A stretch of 64,000 bases of DNA, taken from contig NZ_JAMOHV010000001.1 in assembly GCF_024448505.1 (NCBI RefSeq), positions 62,001 to 126,000 of the forward strand. Reading direction: 5' to 3'. Below the pieces are notes generated by a model. That model ran no database searches and had not been told where the DNA came from. It worked only from the letters and a program-made list of their open reading frames with translations. Each line of letters opens with the position of its first letter. Within the stretch, counting starts at the first letter, position 1. A program made the position numbers and the translations under genes. Positions 36,198-45,062 of this stretch are shown piece by piece. The stretch is from Stutzerimonas degradans (GTDB lineage: Bacteria > Pseudomonadota > Gammaproteobacteria > Pseudomonadales > Pseudomonadaceae).

Positions 36198-37340
36198 ATG
36201 GACTTCAAACTGACCGAAGAGCAGCAGATGCTGCAAGACACCGCGGCGCGTCTGGTGCGTGACGCCTACCCGTTCGAACAGCGCGAGAAGTTCAGCGAGT
36301 CCGAGCTGGGCTTTTCCGCCGAATTCTGGTCGCAGCTGGGCGAACTGGGCCTGACCGCGGTGCCGTTCTCCGAGGACATCGGCGGCTTTGGTGGTAGCGG
36401 CGTGGAAACCATGCTGGTCATGACCGAACTGGGTCGCGGCCTGACGCTGGAGCCGTATCTGCAATCGGTGATCCTCGCGGGTGGCCTGATCAACCAGCTC
36501 GGTTCCGACGCGCAGAAGCAGGACCTGCTGCCGCAGCTCGCCGCCGGTTCGCTGCAACTGGCGGTCGCCTTCGACGAGCCGCAGAGCCACTACAACCTGA
36601 ACGATGTACAGACTCGCGCCGAAGCGGTCGACGGCGGCTATCGTCTGAACGGCCGCAAGGCCGTGGTCATCGGCGGGCACAGCGCCGGGCAGATCATCGT
36701 CTCCGCGCGCAGTGCCGGCGACAGCCGCGATGAAGCCGGCATCAGCCTGTTCCTGATCGACCCGAACGCCGCCGGCGTCAGTCGTCGCGTCTACCCGACC
36801 ATTGACGGGCGCAAGGGCTGCGACTTGTTCCTCGACAACGTGCAGGTCGGTGCCGATGCGCTGCTTGGCGAGCTGGGCAATGGGTTGCCCGCGATGCGCT
36901 ACCAGCAGGGCCGCGCCATCGCTGCGCAGTGCGCCGATGCGCTGGGCAGCATGCAGGAAGCCTGCAAGCTGACCCTCGACTACCTGAAGACGCGCAAGCA
37001 GTTCGGCGTGCCGATCGGCAAGTTCCAGGTCCTGCAGCACCGCATGGTGGACATGCAGACCGAGCTGGAGCAGGCCACCAGCATGGCGATCCTCGCCGCG
37101 ACCTTTGCCGATGGCGAAGACACCGATGAGCGCCGCCGCATCATCGCCGCCGCCAAATACATCTGCGCCCGCGCCGCGCGCAAGGTGGCCGAGGAAGCCA
37201 TCCAGCTGCACGGCGGCATCGGCATGACCTGGGAATACAACCTCGCCCATCACGCCAAGCGCCTGGTGATGATCGCCCACCAGTTCGGTGACGACGATCA
37301 TCACCTGAAGGCCTATGCGAAGTTGCTGCAGGTGGCCTGA
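36198..37340 (+). CDS. Acyl-CoA dehydrogenase, small subunit, PimD-like
   Basis: A 380-residue acyl-CoA dehydrogenase-fold protein starting MDFKLTEEQQMLQDTAARLV. LKTRKQFGVPIGKFQVLQHRMVDM and AIQLHGGIGMTWEYNLAHHAKR are conserved. Neither of the two known catalytic Glu positions is kept (Gly in YQQGRAIAAQ, and no YEGT motif), so it is probably the non-catalytic partner of the protein encoded just upstream, as in heterotetrameric acyl-CoA dehydrogenases. It follows the large subunit by 12 bases. It ends just before a palindromic repeat pair. Confidence 0.87.
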   Translation: MDFKLTEEQQMLQDTAARLVRDAYPFEQREKFSESELGFSAEFWSQLGELGLTAVPFSEDIGGFGGSGVETMLVMTELGRGLTLEPYLQSVILAGGLINQLGSDAQKQDLLPQLAAGSLQLAVAFDEPQSHYNLNDVQTRAEAVDGGYRLNGRKAVVIGGHSAGQIIVSARSAGDSRDEAGISLFLIDPNAAGVSRRVYPTIDGRKGCDLFLDNVQVGADALLGELGNGLPAMRYQQGRAIAAQCADALGSMQEACKLTLDYLKTRKQFGVPIGKFQVLQHRMVDMQTELEQATSMAILAATFADGEDTDERRRIIAAAKYICARAARKVAEEAIQLHGGIGMTWEYNLAHHAKRLVMIAHQFGDDDHHLKAYAKLLQVA

Positions 37341-37354
37341 AGGCGGCGGCCGGC

Positions 37355-37437
37355 CGTAGGGTGGAAAACGCCGAAGGCTTTTCCACCGATCTACACCGAG
37401 CCGGTGGAAAATCGCGGTGCGAGTTTTCCACCCTACG
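37355..37437. repeat. Palindromic repeat cluster B (inverted pair)
   Basis: Two units of the CGTAGGGTGG family face each other: 37355-37387 begins CGTAGGGTGGAAAACG and ends TTTTCCACCG; 37403-37437 begins GGTGGAAAATCG and ends TTTTCCACCCTACG. They fill the gap between the convergent acyl-CoA dehydrogenase and hydrolase genes and could act as a bidirectional transcription or mRNA end structure. Confidence 0.85.
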
Positions 37438-37446
37438 CCCGGCGAA

Positions 37447-38313
37447 TCAGGCCGGCGCCAGCGTTGGCAGCAGGTGCGGCTCCCACAGCGCTTCGCGCAG
37501 CGTCGGACGGAAGAAGCCGAAGTGGCCGATGCGCTCCACGCCGACATCGCGCGGCGCGATGCGGTGCATGGTCTTCGGCGCTGAGCGGTAGAAGCCGTGC
37601 AGCGAGGCGGTGTTCTGCGCCGACATCATCTCGTCGTCGCTGAACGACAGCGACACCAGCGGCGTGGTCACGGCATTGAAGGCGCGCTGCATCGGCTCGC
37701 CCTCGGCGCCCACCAGGTACTCCGGGTGCAGACACCAGCGCCGCCACTGGCGGATCACCCCGGCCGGCAGATCGCCGACGGCGCCGATGCGCTTGCCCGG
37801 GAAGTAACCGAACAGCGGCGTCAGCACCGGCGCCAGGCCGTGCCACAGCAGCCAGGCCTGCCGGCGGATCTGCGGGCTGTTGTCGCGCCAGTAACCGCTA
37901 CCGGCAGCGACGGTGATGATCCGCGCGATGCGCTGGTGCCCTTCCACCAGTGGCAGGATCTGCGCGCCCAGGCTATGGCCCAGCCAGAACAGCGGCAGAT
38001 CGCCGGCGGCCGCCGCGACCGCATCGAGCACCGCGCTGCCATCATCGCGGCCCCAATCACTCACGTTCACCTCCAGCTCGCGTAGCGAGCCGGGCAGCGA
38101 TTCACCGATGCCCAGGTAGTCGAAGGTGACGGTCAGATAGCCGCGCTCGGCCAGCCAGCTGGCGAAGTCACGGTAGAAGCGCTGCGGCACGCCGATGGCC
38201 GGCGCGATCAGCACGGCACCCAGCGGCTCGCCGCGCGGCGCGTACCAGCGGCTGGCCAGCGGGCGACCCTTGCGGTTTTCCAGGGTGCGTGGCTGGAATT
38301 CGGGTGCGGTCAT
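37447..38313 (-). CDS. Alpha/beta-hydrolase family protein
   Basis: A 288-residue alpha/beta hydrolase with nucleophile elbow GHSLG (LFWLGHSLGAQILPLVEG), an acid residue in the SFSDDEMM strand, and a late His in RIGHFGFF. The N-terminal TLENRKGRPLASRWYAPRGEPLGAVLIAPAIGVPQRFYRDFASWL (shown in parts) is typical of a YfhR-like or 'serine aminopeptidase S33' group. Substrate unknown. It is divergent from the TetR gene at 38399, and that regulator may control it. Confidence 0.85.
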   Translation of the reverse strand: MTAPEFQPRTLENRKGRPLASRWYAPRGEPLGAVLIAPAIGVPQRFYRDFASWLAERGYLTVTFDYLGIGESLPGSLRELEVNVSDWGRDDGSAVLDAVAAAAGDLPLFWLGHSLGAQILPLVEGHQRIARIITVAAGSGYWRDNSPQIRRQAWLLWHGLAPVLTPLFGYFPGKRIGAVGDLPAGVIRQWRRWCLHPEYLVGAEGEPMQRAFNAVTTPLVSLSFSDDEMMSAQNTASLHGFYRSAPKTMHRIAPRDVGVERIGHFGFFRPTLREALWEPHLLPTLAPA

Positions 38314-38362
38314 TGTTGTTCTCCGAGGCGACGGGTGCGTGGCAGTATAGGGCGTTCGGAAA

Positions 38363-38385
38363 ATTGTTCTAGAAAATTATTCTAG
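38363..38385. promoter_or_regulatory. Candidate TetR operator between hydrolase and TetR genes
   Basis: ATTGTTCTAG (38363-38372) and ATTATTCTAG (38376-38385) form a direct repeat with 13-base period, and each contains a TTCTAGAA-like half palindrome. The site is in the 85-base divergent gap, 14 bases from the TetR start codon, a normal place for an autoregulatory operator. Confidence 0.5.
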
Positions 38386-38398
38386 TATCGGAGCGCGC

Positions 38399-38977
38399 AT
38401 GGCCCGCAGCAGTCGCAAGCAGGAGATTCTCCAGGCCGCCCTGGCCTGTTTCACCGAATCCGGGGTCGACGGCACCACCATCGAGATGATCCGCGATCGC
38501 TCCGGCGCCAGCATCGGCAGCCTCTATCACCACTTCGGCAACCGCGAGCGGATCATCGCCGCGCTCTATCTGGAGGGCATCGGCGAGTACGCCGCGCTGC
38601 TGGAGGCGGGACTGATCGACACGCTGGACGCCGAGGCCTGCGTGAAGCTGTTCGTCACCAGCTATATCGACTGGGTGGTGGCCAACCCGGACTGGGCGCG
38701 CTTTGTCCTGCACAACCGCGGACGGGTGGAGGCCGGCGAGCTGGGCGACCAGCTGCGCGAGGTCAACCGCAGCCATGGCGAGCGGATCGGCGCGGTGCTG
38801 CGCAGGCATCGCGAGGCCGGCGCGTTCAAGGCGATTCCCGGCGAGTGCTTCGTTTCGGTGGTGATCGGCCCGGCGCAGGACATGGCGCGCAACTGGCTGG
38901 CCGGGCGCAGCAAACGCCCGCTGGCCGATCATCGCGACCTGCTGGCGCAGATCGCCTGGGACAGCGTGCGCGCCTAG
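38399..38977 (+). CDS. TetR/AcrR-family transcriptional regulator
   Basis: A 192-residue repressor-type protein. The helix-turn-helix is at about residues 25-48 (TTIEMIRDRSGASIGSLYHHFGNRERIIAALY). The ligand-binding half is unlike a named subfamily I can recall. It is divergent from the alpha/beta hydrolase and 1 kb downstream of the acyl-CoA dehydrogenase operon; control of either is possible. TetR regulators beside acyl-CoA genes often sense acyl-CoA thioesters, which is only a suggestion here. Confidence 0.9.
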   Translation: MARSSRKQEILQAALACFTESGVDGTTIEMIRDRSGASIGSLYHHFGNRERIIAALYLEGIGEYAALLEAGLIDTLDAEACVKLFVTSYIDWVVANPDWARFVLHNRGRVEAGELGDQLREVNRSHGERIGAVLRRHREAGAFKAIPGECFVSVVIGPAQDMARNWLAGRSKRPLADHRDLLAQIAWDSVRA

Positions 38978-39005
38978 CGCCGGCTGGTGGGCCGGTCGAG
39001 CGGGG

Positions 39006-39791
39006 TCAGGCGCCCAGACTCTCGATATCCCGCGCGAGCATCTCCAGCTGGCGGGCCAGCGAGGTGCGCAGGGTGTCTTCGGTCAGTTGGAAGGACGGCG
39101 CTCCGCAGGTCAGCGCCATGATGCTGCCGTCGGCCAGGCGCAGCGGCACGCCGGCAGCCATGACATTGCGGTCCCAGTCGCCGAGCGAGAGGCAGAAGCC
39201 GTGCTGCTCGAACTCCGCGAAAGAGCTCAGCAGCGAGGCGTGCATGGCGGGCCAGCCGTCGCCGTACTTGGCGGCCAGCGCGGCGAACAGGTGTTCGCGC
39301 TCCTGTTCCGGCGTGGCGGCGAGAAAGGCGCGGCCGGCGGCGGTGGTTGCCAGCGGCAGGCGCACGCCGGCATCCATGCGCAGGGTGGTGACGTCGGCCG
39401 GGCGGCAGTTCTCCACGTAGATCATCGACAGCCGGTCGCGGCAGGTCAGGCCGACGGTGGTATTGGTGCGCCGGGCGAACTCGTCCATGTACGGCTTGGT
39501 CAGCTGGCGCACGCGCAGGTTGGAGACGTAGGCGTAGCCGAGCGCCAGCACGCCGGAATCCAGCTGGTACTTCTCCAGCTGCTGCGAGTAGCTGAGGTAG
39601 CCGAGCTGGGTCAGCGTGTAGGTCAGGCGTGAGACCGTCGCCTTGGGCAGCCCGGTGATGCGCGCGATGTCCTGGTTGCCGAGCACCACCGAGCCGTGGG
39701 TGAAGGCGCGCAGCACTTCCAGCCCGCGCGAGAGGGCCTCGACGAACTTGCGGTCCTTGGGCTGGCTGGAATCTTCGGCGGCGTCGTTCAT
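39006..39791 (-). CDS. IclR-family transcriptional regulator
   Basis: A 261-residue regulator with an N-terminal winged helix (SRGLEVLRAFTHG, ARITGLPKATVSRLTYTLTQLGYL) and a C-terminal IclR effector domain (TTAAGRAFLAATP, GVPLRLADGSIMALTCGAPSF). It resembles IclR proteins of aromatic or organic-acid catabolism. The start at 39791 gives the usual N-terminal length; the longer open frame overlaps the rpmB promoter region and is rejected. It stands alone between the TetR gene and the divergent rpmBG operon, so its target is not clear. Confidence 0.9.
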   Translation of the reverse strand: MNDAAEDSSQPKDRKFVEALSRGLEVLRAFTHGSVVLGNQDIARITGLPKATVSRLTYTLTQLGYLSYSQQLEKYQLDSGVLALGYAYVSNLRVRQLTKPYMDEFARRTNTTVGLTCRDRLSMIYVENCRPADVTTLRMDAGVRLPLATTAAGRAFLAATPEQEREHLFAALAAKYGDGWPAMHASLLSSFAEFEQHGFCLSLGDWDRNVMAAGVPLRLADGSIMALTCGAPSFQLTEDTLRTSLARQLEMLARDIESLGA

Positions 39792-39955
39792 GGTGGGCTC
39801 GTGCGGCGGTGAACAGCGGGTGGCGAACGATAGCAGATCGCCCGACCGTCGCACCCGGTCCTCGGCCCGCTTATACAGGCTGGCGGGGCCATGAAGGCGC
39901 TTGTGTTGCGGCCGGCTCCGTCCATCGCAGCCAGGCGGGAAAAACCATCCCGCGC

Positions 39956-39984
39956 TTGTTGCTCTGGGGGCTTTCTGATATAAA
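39956..39984 (+). promoter_or_regulatory. Sigma-70 promoter for rpmB-rpmG
   Basis: TTGTTG at 39956-39961 and TATAAA at 39979-39984 are separated by exactly 17 bases. It lies about 150 bases upstream of rpmB in a stretch of lower GC content, and no other good pair is seen in the 341-base gap between the IclR gene and rpmB. Confidence 0.65.
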
Positions 39985-40089
39985 GCAGCGCTCTTTTCTA
40001 GGGGCCCGGTATCTTTGTGCGCAACGTGACCGGTAAGACCCCCATGAAACGTGGCGCTGAGCGCCGAACTGACAAGTGAATTCAAGCGG

Positions 40090-40108
40090 CCAACCCATGC
40101 CGGGTTGG
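40090..40108 (+). promoter_or_regulatory. Leader hairpin upstream of rpmB
   Basis: CCAACCC and GGGTTGG form a 7-bp stem around ATGCC, ending 24 bases before the rpmB start codon. A second small hairpin (GGCGC TGA GCGCC) is at 40052-40064. Ribosomal-protein leaders often carry regulatory structures, so autogenous control is possible but unproven. Confidence 0.35.
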
Positions 40109-40132
40109 GCATGTGGTTTAGAGGGCTGAGGC

Positions 40133-40369
40133 ATGTCGAGAGTCTGTCAAGTTACCGGTAAGGGTCCGGTAACCGGGAACAACATTTCCCACGCGAACAA
40201 CAAAACCCGTCGTCGTTTCCTGCCGAACCTGCAGCATCACCGCTTCTGGGTCGAGTCCGAGAAGCGCTTCGTGCGTCTGCGCGTTTCCGCCAAGGGCATG
40301 CGCGTCATCGATAAGCGTGGCATCGACGCCGTTCTGGCCGAGCTGCGCGCCCGCGGCGAAAAGGTTTAA
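40133..40369 (+). CDS. rpmB: 50S ribosomal protein L28
   Basis: A 78-residue basic protein, [20 protein letters not shown], with the full-length bacterial L28 pattern [18 protein letters not shown] and [16 protein letters not shown]. It is a component of the large ribosomal subunit. It is co-transcribed with rpmG ten bases downstream, from the promoter at 39956. Confidence 0.98.
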   Translation: MSRVCQVTGKGPVTGNNISHANNKTRRRFLPNLQHHRFWVESEKRFVRLRVSAKGMRVIDKRGIDAVLAELRARGEKV

Positions 40370-40379
40370 GGAGAAAATC

Positions 40380-40535
40380 ATGCGTGACCTGATCCGTTTG
40401 GTGTCCAGCGCCGGTACCGGCCACTTCTACACCACCGACAAGAACAAGCGCACCACCCCCGACAAGATCGAGATCAAGAAGTACGATCCGGTCGTGCGTA
40501 AGCACGTGATCTACAAGGAAGCCAAGATCAAGTAA
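40380..40535 (+). CDS. rpmG: 50S ribosomal protein L33
   Basis: A 51-residue protein, [24 protein letters not shown], with the usual L33 length. It lacks the CxxC zinc pairs of the other L33 form, so it is the zinc-independent version. AAGGAGAAAATC precedes the ATG, and a strong terminator follows the stop. Confidence 0.98.
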   Translation: MRDLIRLVSSAGTGHFYTTDKNKRTTPDKIEIKKYDPVVRKHVIYKEAKIK

Positions 40536-40552
40536 TTGATCGGCCCTTGAAG

Positions 40553-40579
40553 AAAAACCCGCCTTTCGGCGGGTTTTTT
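40553..40579 (+). terminator. Rho-independent terminator of the rpmBG operon
   Basis: AAAAACCCGCC and GGCGGGTTTTT form an 11-bp stem around TTTC with a run of T at the end. It is 18 bases past the rpmG stop and also faces the convergent aminotransferase gene, so it may work in both directions. Confidence 0.92.
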
Positions 40580-40596
40580 CATTTCCGGGCCGGGGT

Positions 40597-41922
<1,326 letters not shown>

Positions 41923-42059
41923 GACGGGCTCCGGCAAAGGCGGCAGTGCGGCGATGGGCATGCACCGGCGAGAGGCCGTGTGCACGGCGAAGGTCGTTCG
42001 AGTCTATGTTTAATAAAACGAACAAAACAAGGCACAAACGGCGGCGCCCGTAAAAAATA

Positions 42060-42089
42060 TTGATAGCCCCCGCGCCGCTGGTTTAGGGT
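42060..42089 (+). promoter_or_regulatory. Possible promoter for the aldehyde dehydrogenase gene
   Basis: TTGATA at 42060-42065 and TAGGGT at 42084-42089, separated by 18 bases, are 40 bases upstream of the start codon in an AT-rich island (about 42005-42065) between divergent genes. The -10 match is poor. Confidence 0.3.
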
Positions 42090-42128
42090 GCCTTTTCCCG
42101 CAGCCGAATAACCGCAAGAGGATGCCTC

Positions 42129-43622
42129 ATGACCACCCTGACCCTCGCCGACTGGCAACAGCGTGCCCGTGACCTGCGCATCGAAGGCCGTGCCTTCATC
42201 CAGGGCGAATACACCGCGGCCGCGGACGGCGCCCAGTTCGACTGCATCAGCCCGATCGACGGTCGGCTGCTGGCGCAGGTGGCCAGCTGCGACCAGGCCG
42301 ATGCCGAGCGCGCCGTAGCCAGCGCGCGGGCCGCGTTTGAGGCAGGCAGCTGGGCGCAGCTGGCACCGGCCAAACGCAAGGCAGTCATGATCCGCTTCGC
42401 CGAGCTGCTGGAGGCGCACGCCGAGGAGCTGGCGCTGCTGGAAACCCTCGACATGGGCAAGCCGATCGGCGATTCGCTGACGGTGGACATTCCCGGCGCG
42501 GCGCGGGCGCTGCGCTGGAGCGGCGAGGCGATCGACAAGGTCTACGACGAAGTCGCGCCGACGCCGCACGACCAGCTCGGTCTGGTGACCCGCGAACCGG
42601 TCGGCGTGGTGGCGGCCATCGTGCCGTGGAATTTCCCGCTGATGATGGCCTGCTGGAAGCTCGGCCCGGCACTGGCCACAGGCAACTCGGTGGTGCTCAA
42701 GCCGTCCGAGAAGTCGCCGTTGACAGCCATCCGCATTGCCCGGCTGGCGATCGAGGCCGGCATTCCGGCCGGCGTGCTCAACGTGCTGCCGGGCTACGGC
42801 CACACCGTCGGCAAGGCGCTGGCGCTGCACATGGACGTCGATACCCTGGTCTTTACCGGCTCCACGCGGGTGGCCAAGCAGCTGATGATCTACGCCGGCG
42901 AATCCAACATGAAGCGCGTCTGGCTGGAGGCGGGCGGCAAGAGCCCGAACATCGTCTTCGCCGACGCGCCCGACCTGCAGGCCGCTGCCCAGGCCGCGGC
43001 CGGCGCCATCGCCTTCAACCAGGGCGAGGTCTGCACCGCCGGCTCGCGGCTGCTGGTGGAGCGTTCGATCAAGGCGCGCTTCCTGCCCATGGTGGTGGAG
43101 GCGCTCAAGGGCTGGAAGCCGGGCAACCCGCTGGACCCGGCAACCAACGTCGGCGCCCTGGTGGATACCCAGCAGCTCAATACCGTGCTCGGCTACATCG
43201 ACGCCGGGCGTCAGGCCGGCGCGCAGGTGCTGATCGGCGGTCAGCGGACGCTGGAGGAAACCGGCGGGCTGTACGTCGAGCCGACCATCTTCGATGGCGT
43301 CGACAATGCGATGAAGATCGCCCAGGAGGAAATCTTCGGCCCGGTGCTCTCGGTGATCAGCTTCGACAGCGTCGAGGAAGCGGTGGCGATCGCCAACGAC
43401 ACGCCCTACGGCCTCGCTGCCGCGGTGTGGACCGCCGACCTGTCCAAGGCACACCGCACCGCGCGGGCGCTGCGTGCCGGCAGCGTGTGGGTCAACCAGT
43501 ACGACGGCGGCGACATGACCGCGCCGTTCGGTGGCTTCAAGCAGTCCGGCAACGGCCGCGACAAGTCGCTGCACGCCTTCGACAAGTACACCGAGCTGAA
43601 GGCCACCTGGATCAAGCTCTGA
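42129..43622 (+). CDS. Aldehyde dehydrogenase, PuuC/KauB type
   Basis: A 497-residue NAD(P)-dependent aldehyde dehydrogenase. Catalytic Cys is in NQGEVCTAGSRLLVE, Glu in WLEAGGKSPNIVF, and the cofactor site in FTGSTRVAKQ. The N-terminal layout and PWNFPLMMACWKLGPALATG match gamma-glutamyl-gamma-aminobutyraldehyde and guanidinobutyraldehyde dehydrogenases (PuuC, KauB). It probably oxidises the omega-aminoaldehyde formed by polyamine degradation. It is divergent from the omega-aminotransferase. Confidence 0.9.
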   Translation: MTTLTLADWQQRARDLRIEGRAFIQGEYTAAADGAQFDCISPIDGRLLAQVASCDQADAERAVASARAAFEAGSWAQLAPAKRKAVMIRFAELLEAHAEELALLETLDMGKPIGDSLTVDIPGAARALRWSGEAIDKVYDEVAPTPHDQLGLVTREPVGVVAAIVPWNFPLMMACWKLGPALATGNSVVLKPSEKSPLTAIRIARLAIEAGIPAGVLNVLPGYGHTVGKALALHMDVDTLVFTGSTRVAKQLMIYAGESNMKRVWLEAGGKSPNIVFADAPDLQAAAQAAAGAIAFNQGEVCTAGSRLLVERSIKARFLPMVVEALKGWKPGNPLDPATNVGALVDTQQLNTVLGYIDAGRQAGAQVLIGGQRTLEETGGLYVEPTIFDGVDNAMKIAQEEIFGPVLSVISFDSVEEAVAIANDTPYGLAAAVWTADLSKAHRTARALRAGSVWVNQYDGGDMTAPFGGFKQSGNGRDKSLHAFDKYTELKATWIKL

Positions 43623-43634
43623 CGGCGGTTGCGC

Positions 43635-43657
43635 AGGGCCGGCCGCGTGCCGGCCCT
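43635..43657. terminator. Hairpin between convergent aldehyde dehydrogenase and glycosyltransferase genes
   Basis: AGGGCCGGC and GCCGGCCCT form a perfect 9-bp stem around CGCGT in the 39-base gap. It lacks a T-tract but sits where a bidirectional terminator for both operons would be. Confidence 0.5.
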
Positions 43658-43661
43658 TCGC

Positions 43662-45062
43662 CTACTGCCCCCAGCGCCCGCTGCGGCGCATCGCCCCCCA
43701 GTGGTGCTTGCGCCGCGAGAACCACTGCCAGAGCCCGCGGCAGCGCCAGAGCGTGTTGAGCTGGCGATAGCCGAAATTCTCCAGCACCGCCATCAGGAAC
43801 AGCCGCAGCATGTCGCGGCGCCGTTCGTAGACGCGAAACGACAGGGTTTCCAGCAGAAGCCCGTTGACCGACAGCAGGATGCCCATGCCGATAGCCACCA
43901 GCAGGAACGCCGCCAGCGCCGCATAGGACACCGCACCGACGGCGAAACCGCCGAGCATGAAGGCGTAGCCGGCCAGCTCGATCAGCGGCCCCAGCCACTC
44001 GAACAGCGCCATGAACGGCCAGGCCAGCCAGCCGGCGGCGCCGCCGCGCAGGCTGAAGGCCAGCCGTGCGTGCCGGCTCAGGCTTTCGGCCAGTCCGCGT
44101 TGCCAGCGGCTGCGCTGGCGACCGAGGGTGCCGGGGTCTTCGGGGCATTCGGTCCAGCAGATCGGATCGGGCAGGTAGCGGATGCGATAGGGCAGGCGCC
44201 GTTCGCGATGGTAGCGGTGCAGGCGTACCACCAGCTCCATGTCCTCGCCGACGGTGTCGGTGCGATAGCCGCCGACGGCCATCACCCGCTCGCGGTCGAA
44301 CAGACCGAAGGCGCCGGAAATGATCAGCACCGCATTGAGCGGCGACCAGCCGAGGCGGCCGAAGAGAAAGGCGCGCAGATACTCGACGATCTGCAGACGC
44401 GCCAGCCAGTTGCGCGGCAGGCCAGCCTGGATCAGGAAGCCGCCACGCACCTGCGAGCCGTTGGCGATGCGCACCGTACCGCCGGCGGCGACGGTGCGTT
44501 CGTCCTCGAGAAACGGCTGCACCACGCGCAGCAGGCTGTCGCGCTGCAGGATGGAGTCGGCATCGACGCCGCAGAACAGACCGTGGCGCGCGGCATTGAT
44601 GCCGGCGTTCAGCGCATCGGCCTTGCCGCCGTTGAGCTTGTCGATGACCCGCAGGTTGGCGTAACGGCGCGAGCGGTAGACCGCCTCGATGGGTTGGTGG
44701 GGCACGCTCTGGCGCAGCGGGGCGGGGTGCGCCACCAGATCGAACTCCTCGATCAGCAGCGCCAGCGTGGCGTCCTTCGAGCCGTCGTTGATCACCAGCA
44801 CTTCGAACTCCGGGTACTGCAGCTGCAGCATCGAGCGCACCGAGGTGCGGATCGTCGCCTCTTCGTTGAAGGCCGGCATCAGCACGGAAACCGGCGGCTC
44901 GACGCCGAGATAAGGCGTGATCTCGCCGACTTCGGCGCGCTGGCGCATGTAGCCGGTGAGGCTCGCCATCGACAGCACGTTGAGCAGCAGGTACATGCCG
45001 TTGAGCAGCAGGAAGTAGAGGATGAAGCCCAGCTGCAGCCACCACAGCCAGTCGATGCTCAT
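43662..45062 (-). CDS. Processive-type family 2 glycosyltransferase (membrane)
   Basis: A 466-residue inner-membrane glycosyltransferase. N-terminal membrane segments are at about 5-30; the GT2 catalytic domain (about 55-300) has VLVINDGSKD, a CGVDADS (DxD-like) site, TVGEDMEL (catalytic acid) and QRSRWQRG, the QxxRW motif of processive synthases such as cellulose and PNAG synthases. Four or more membrane helices follow (about 325-430). No PilZ domain. It overlaps the HEAT gene by four bases and is the last gene of the signalling/export operon. The polymer it makes is unknown. Confidence 0.88.
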   Translation of the reverse strand: MSIDWLWWLQLGFILYFLLLNGMYLLLNVLSMASLTGYMRQRAEVGEITPYLGVEPPVSVLMPAFNEEATIRTSVRSMLQLQYPEFEVLVINDGSKDATLALLIEEFDLVAHPAPLRQSVPHQPIEAVYRSRRYANLRVIDKLNGGKADALNAGINAARHGLFCGVDADSILQRDSLLRVVQPFLEDERTVAAGGTVRIANGSQVRGGFLIQAGLPRNWLARLQIVEYLRAFLFGRLGWSPLNAVLIISGAFGLFDRERVMAVGGYRTDTVGEDMELVVRLHRYHRERRLPYRIRYLPDPICWTECPEDPGTLGRQRSRWQRGLAESLSRHARLAFSLRGGAAGWLAWPFMALFEWLGPLIELAGYAFMLGGFAVGAVSYAALAAFLLVAIGMGILLSVNGLLLETLSFRVYERRRDMLRLFLMAVLENFGYRQLNTLWRCRGLWQWFSRRKHHWGAMRRSGRWGQ

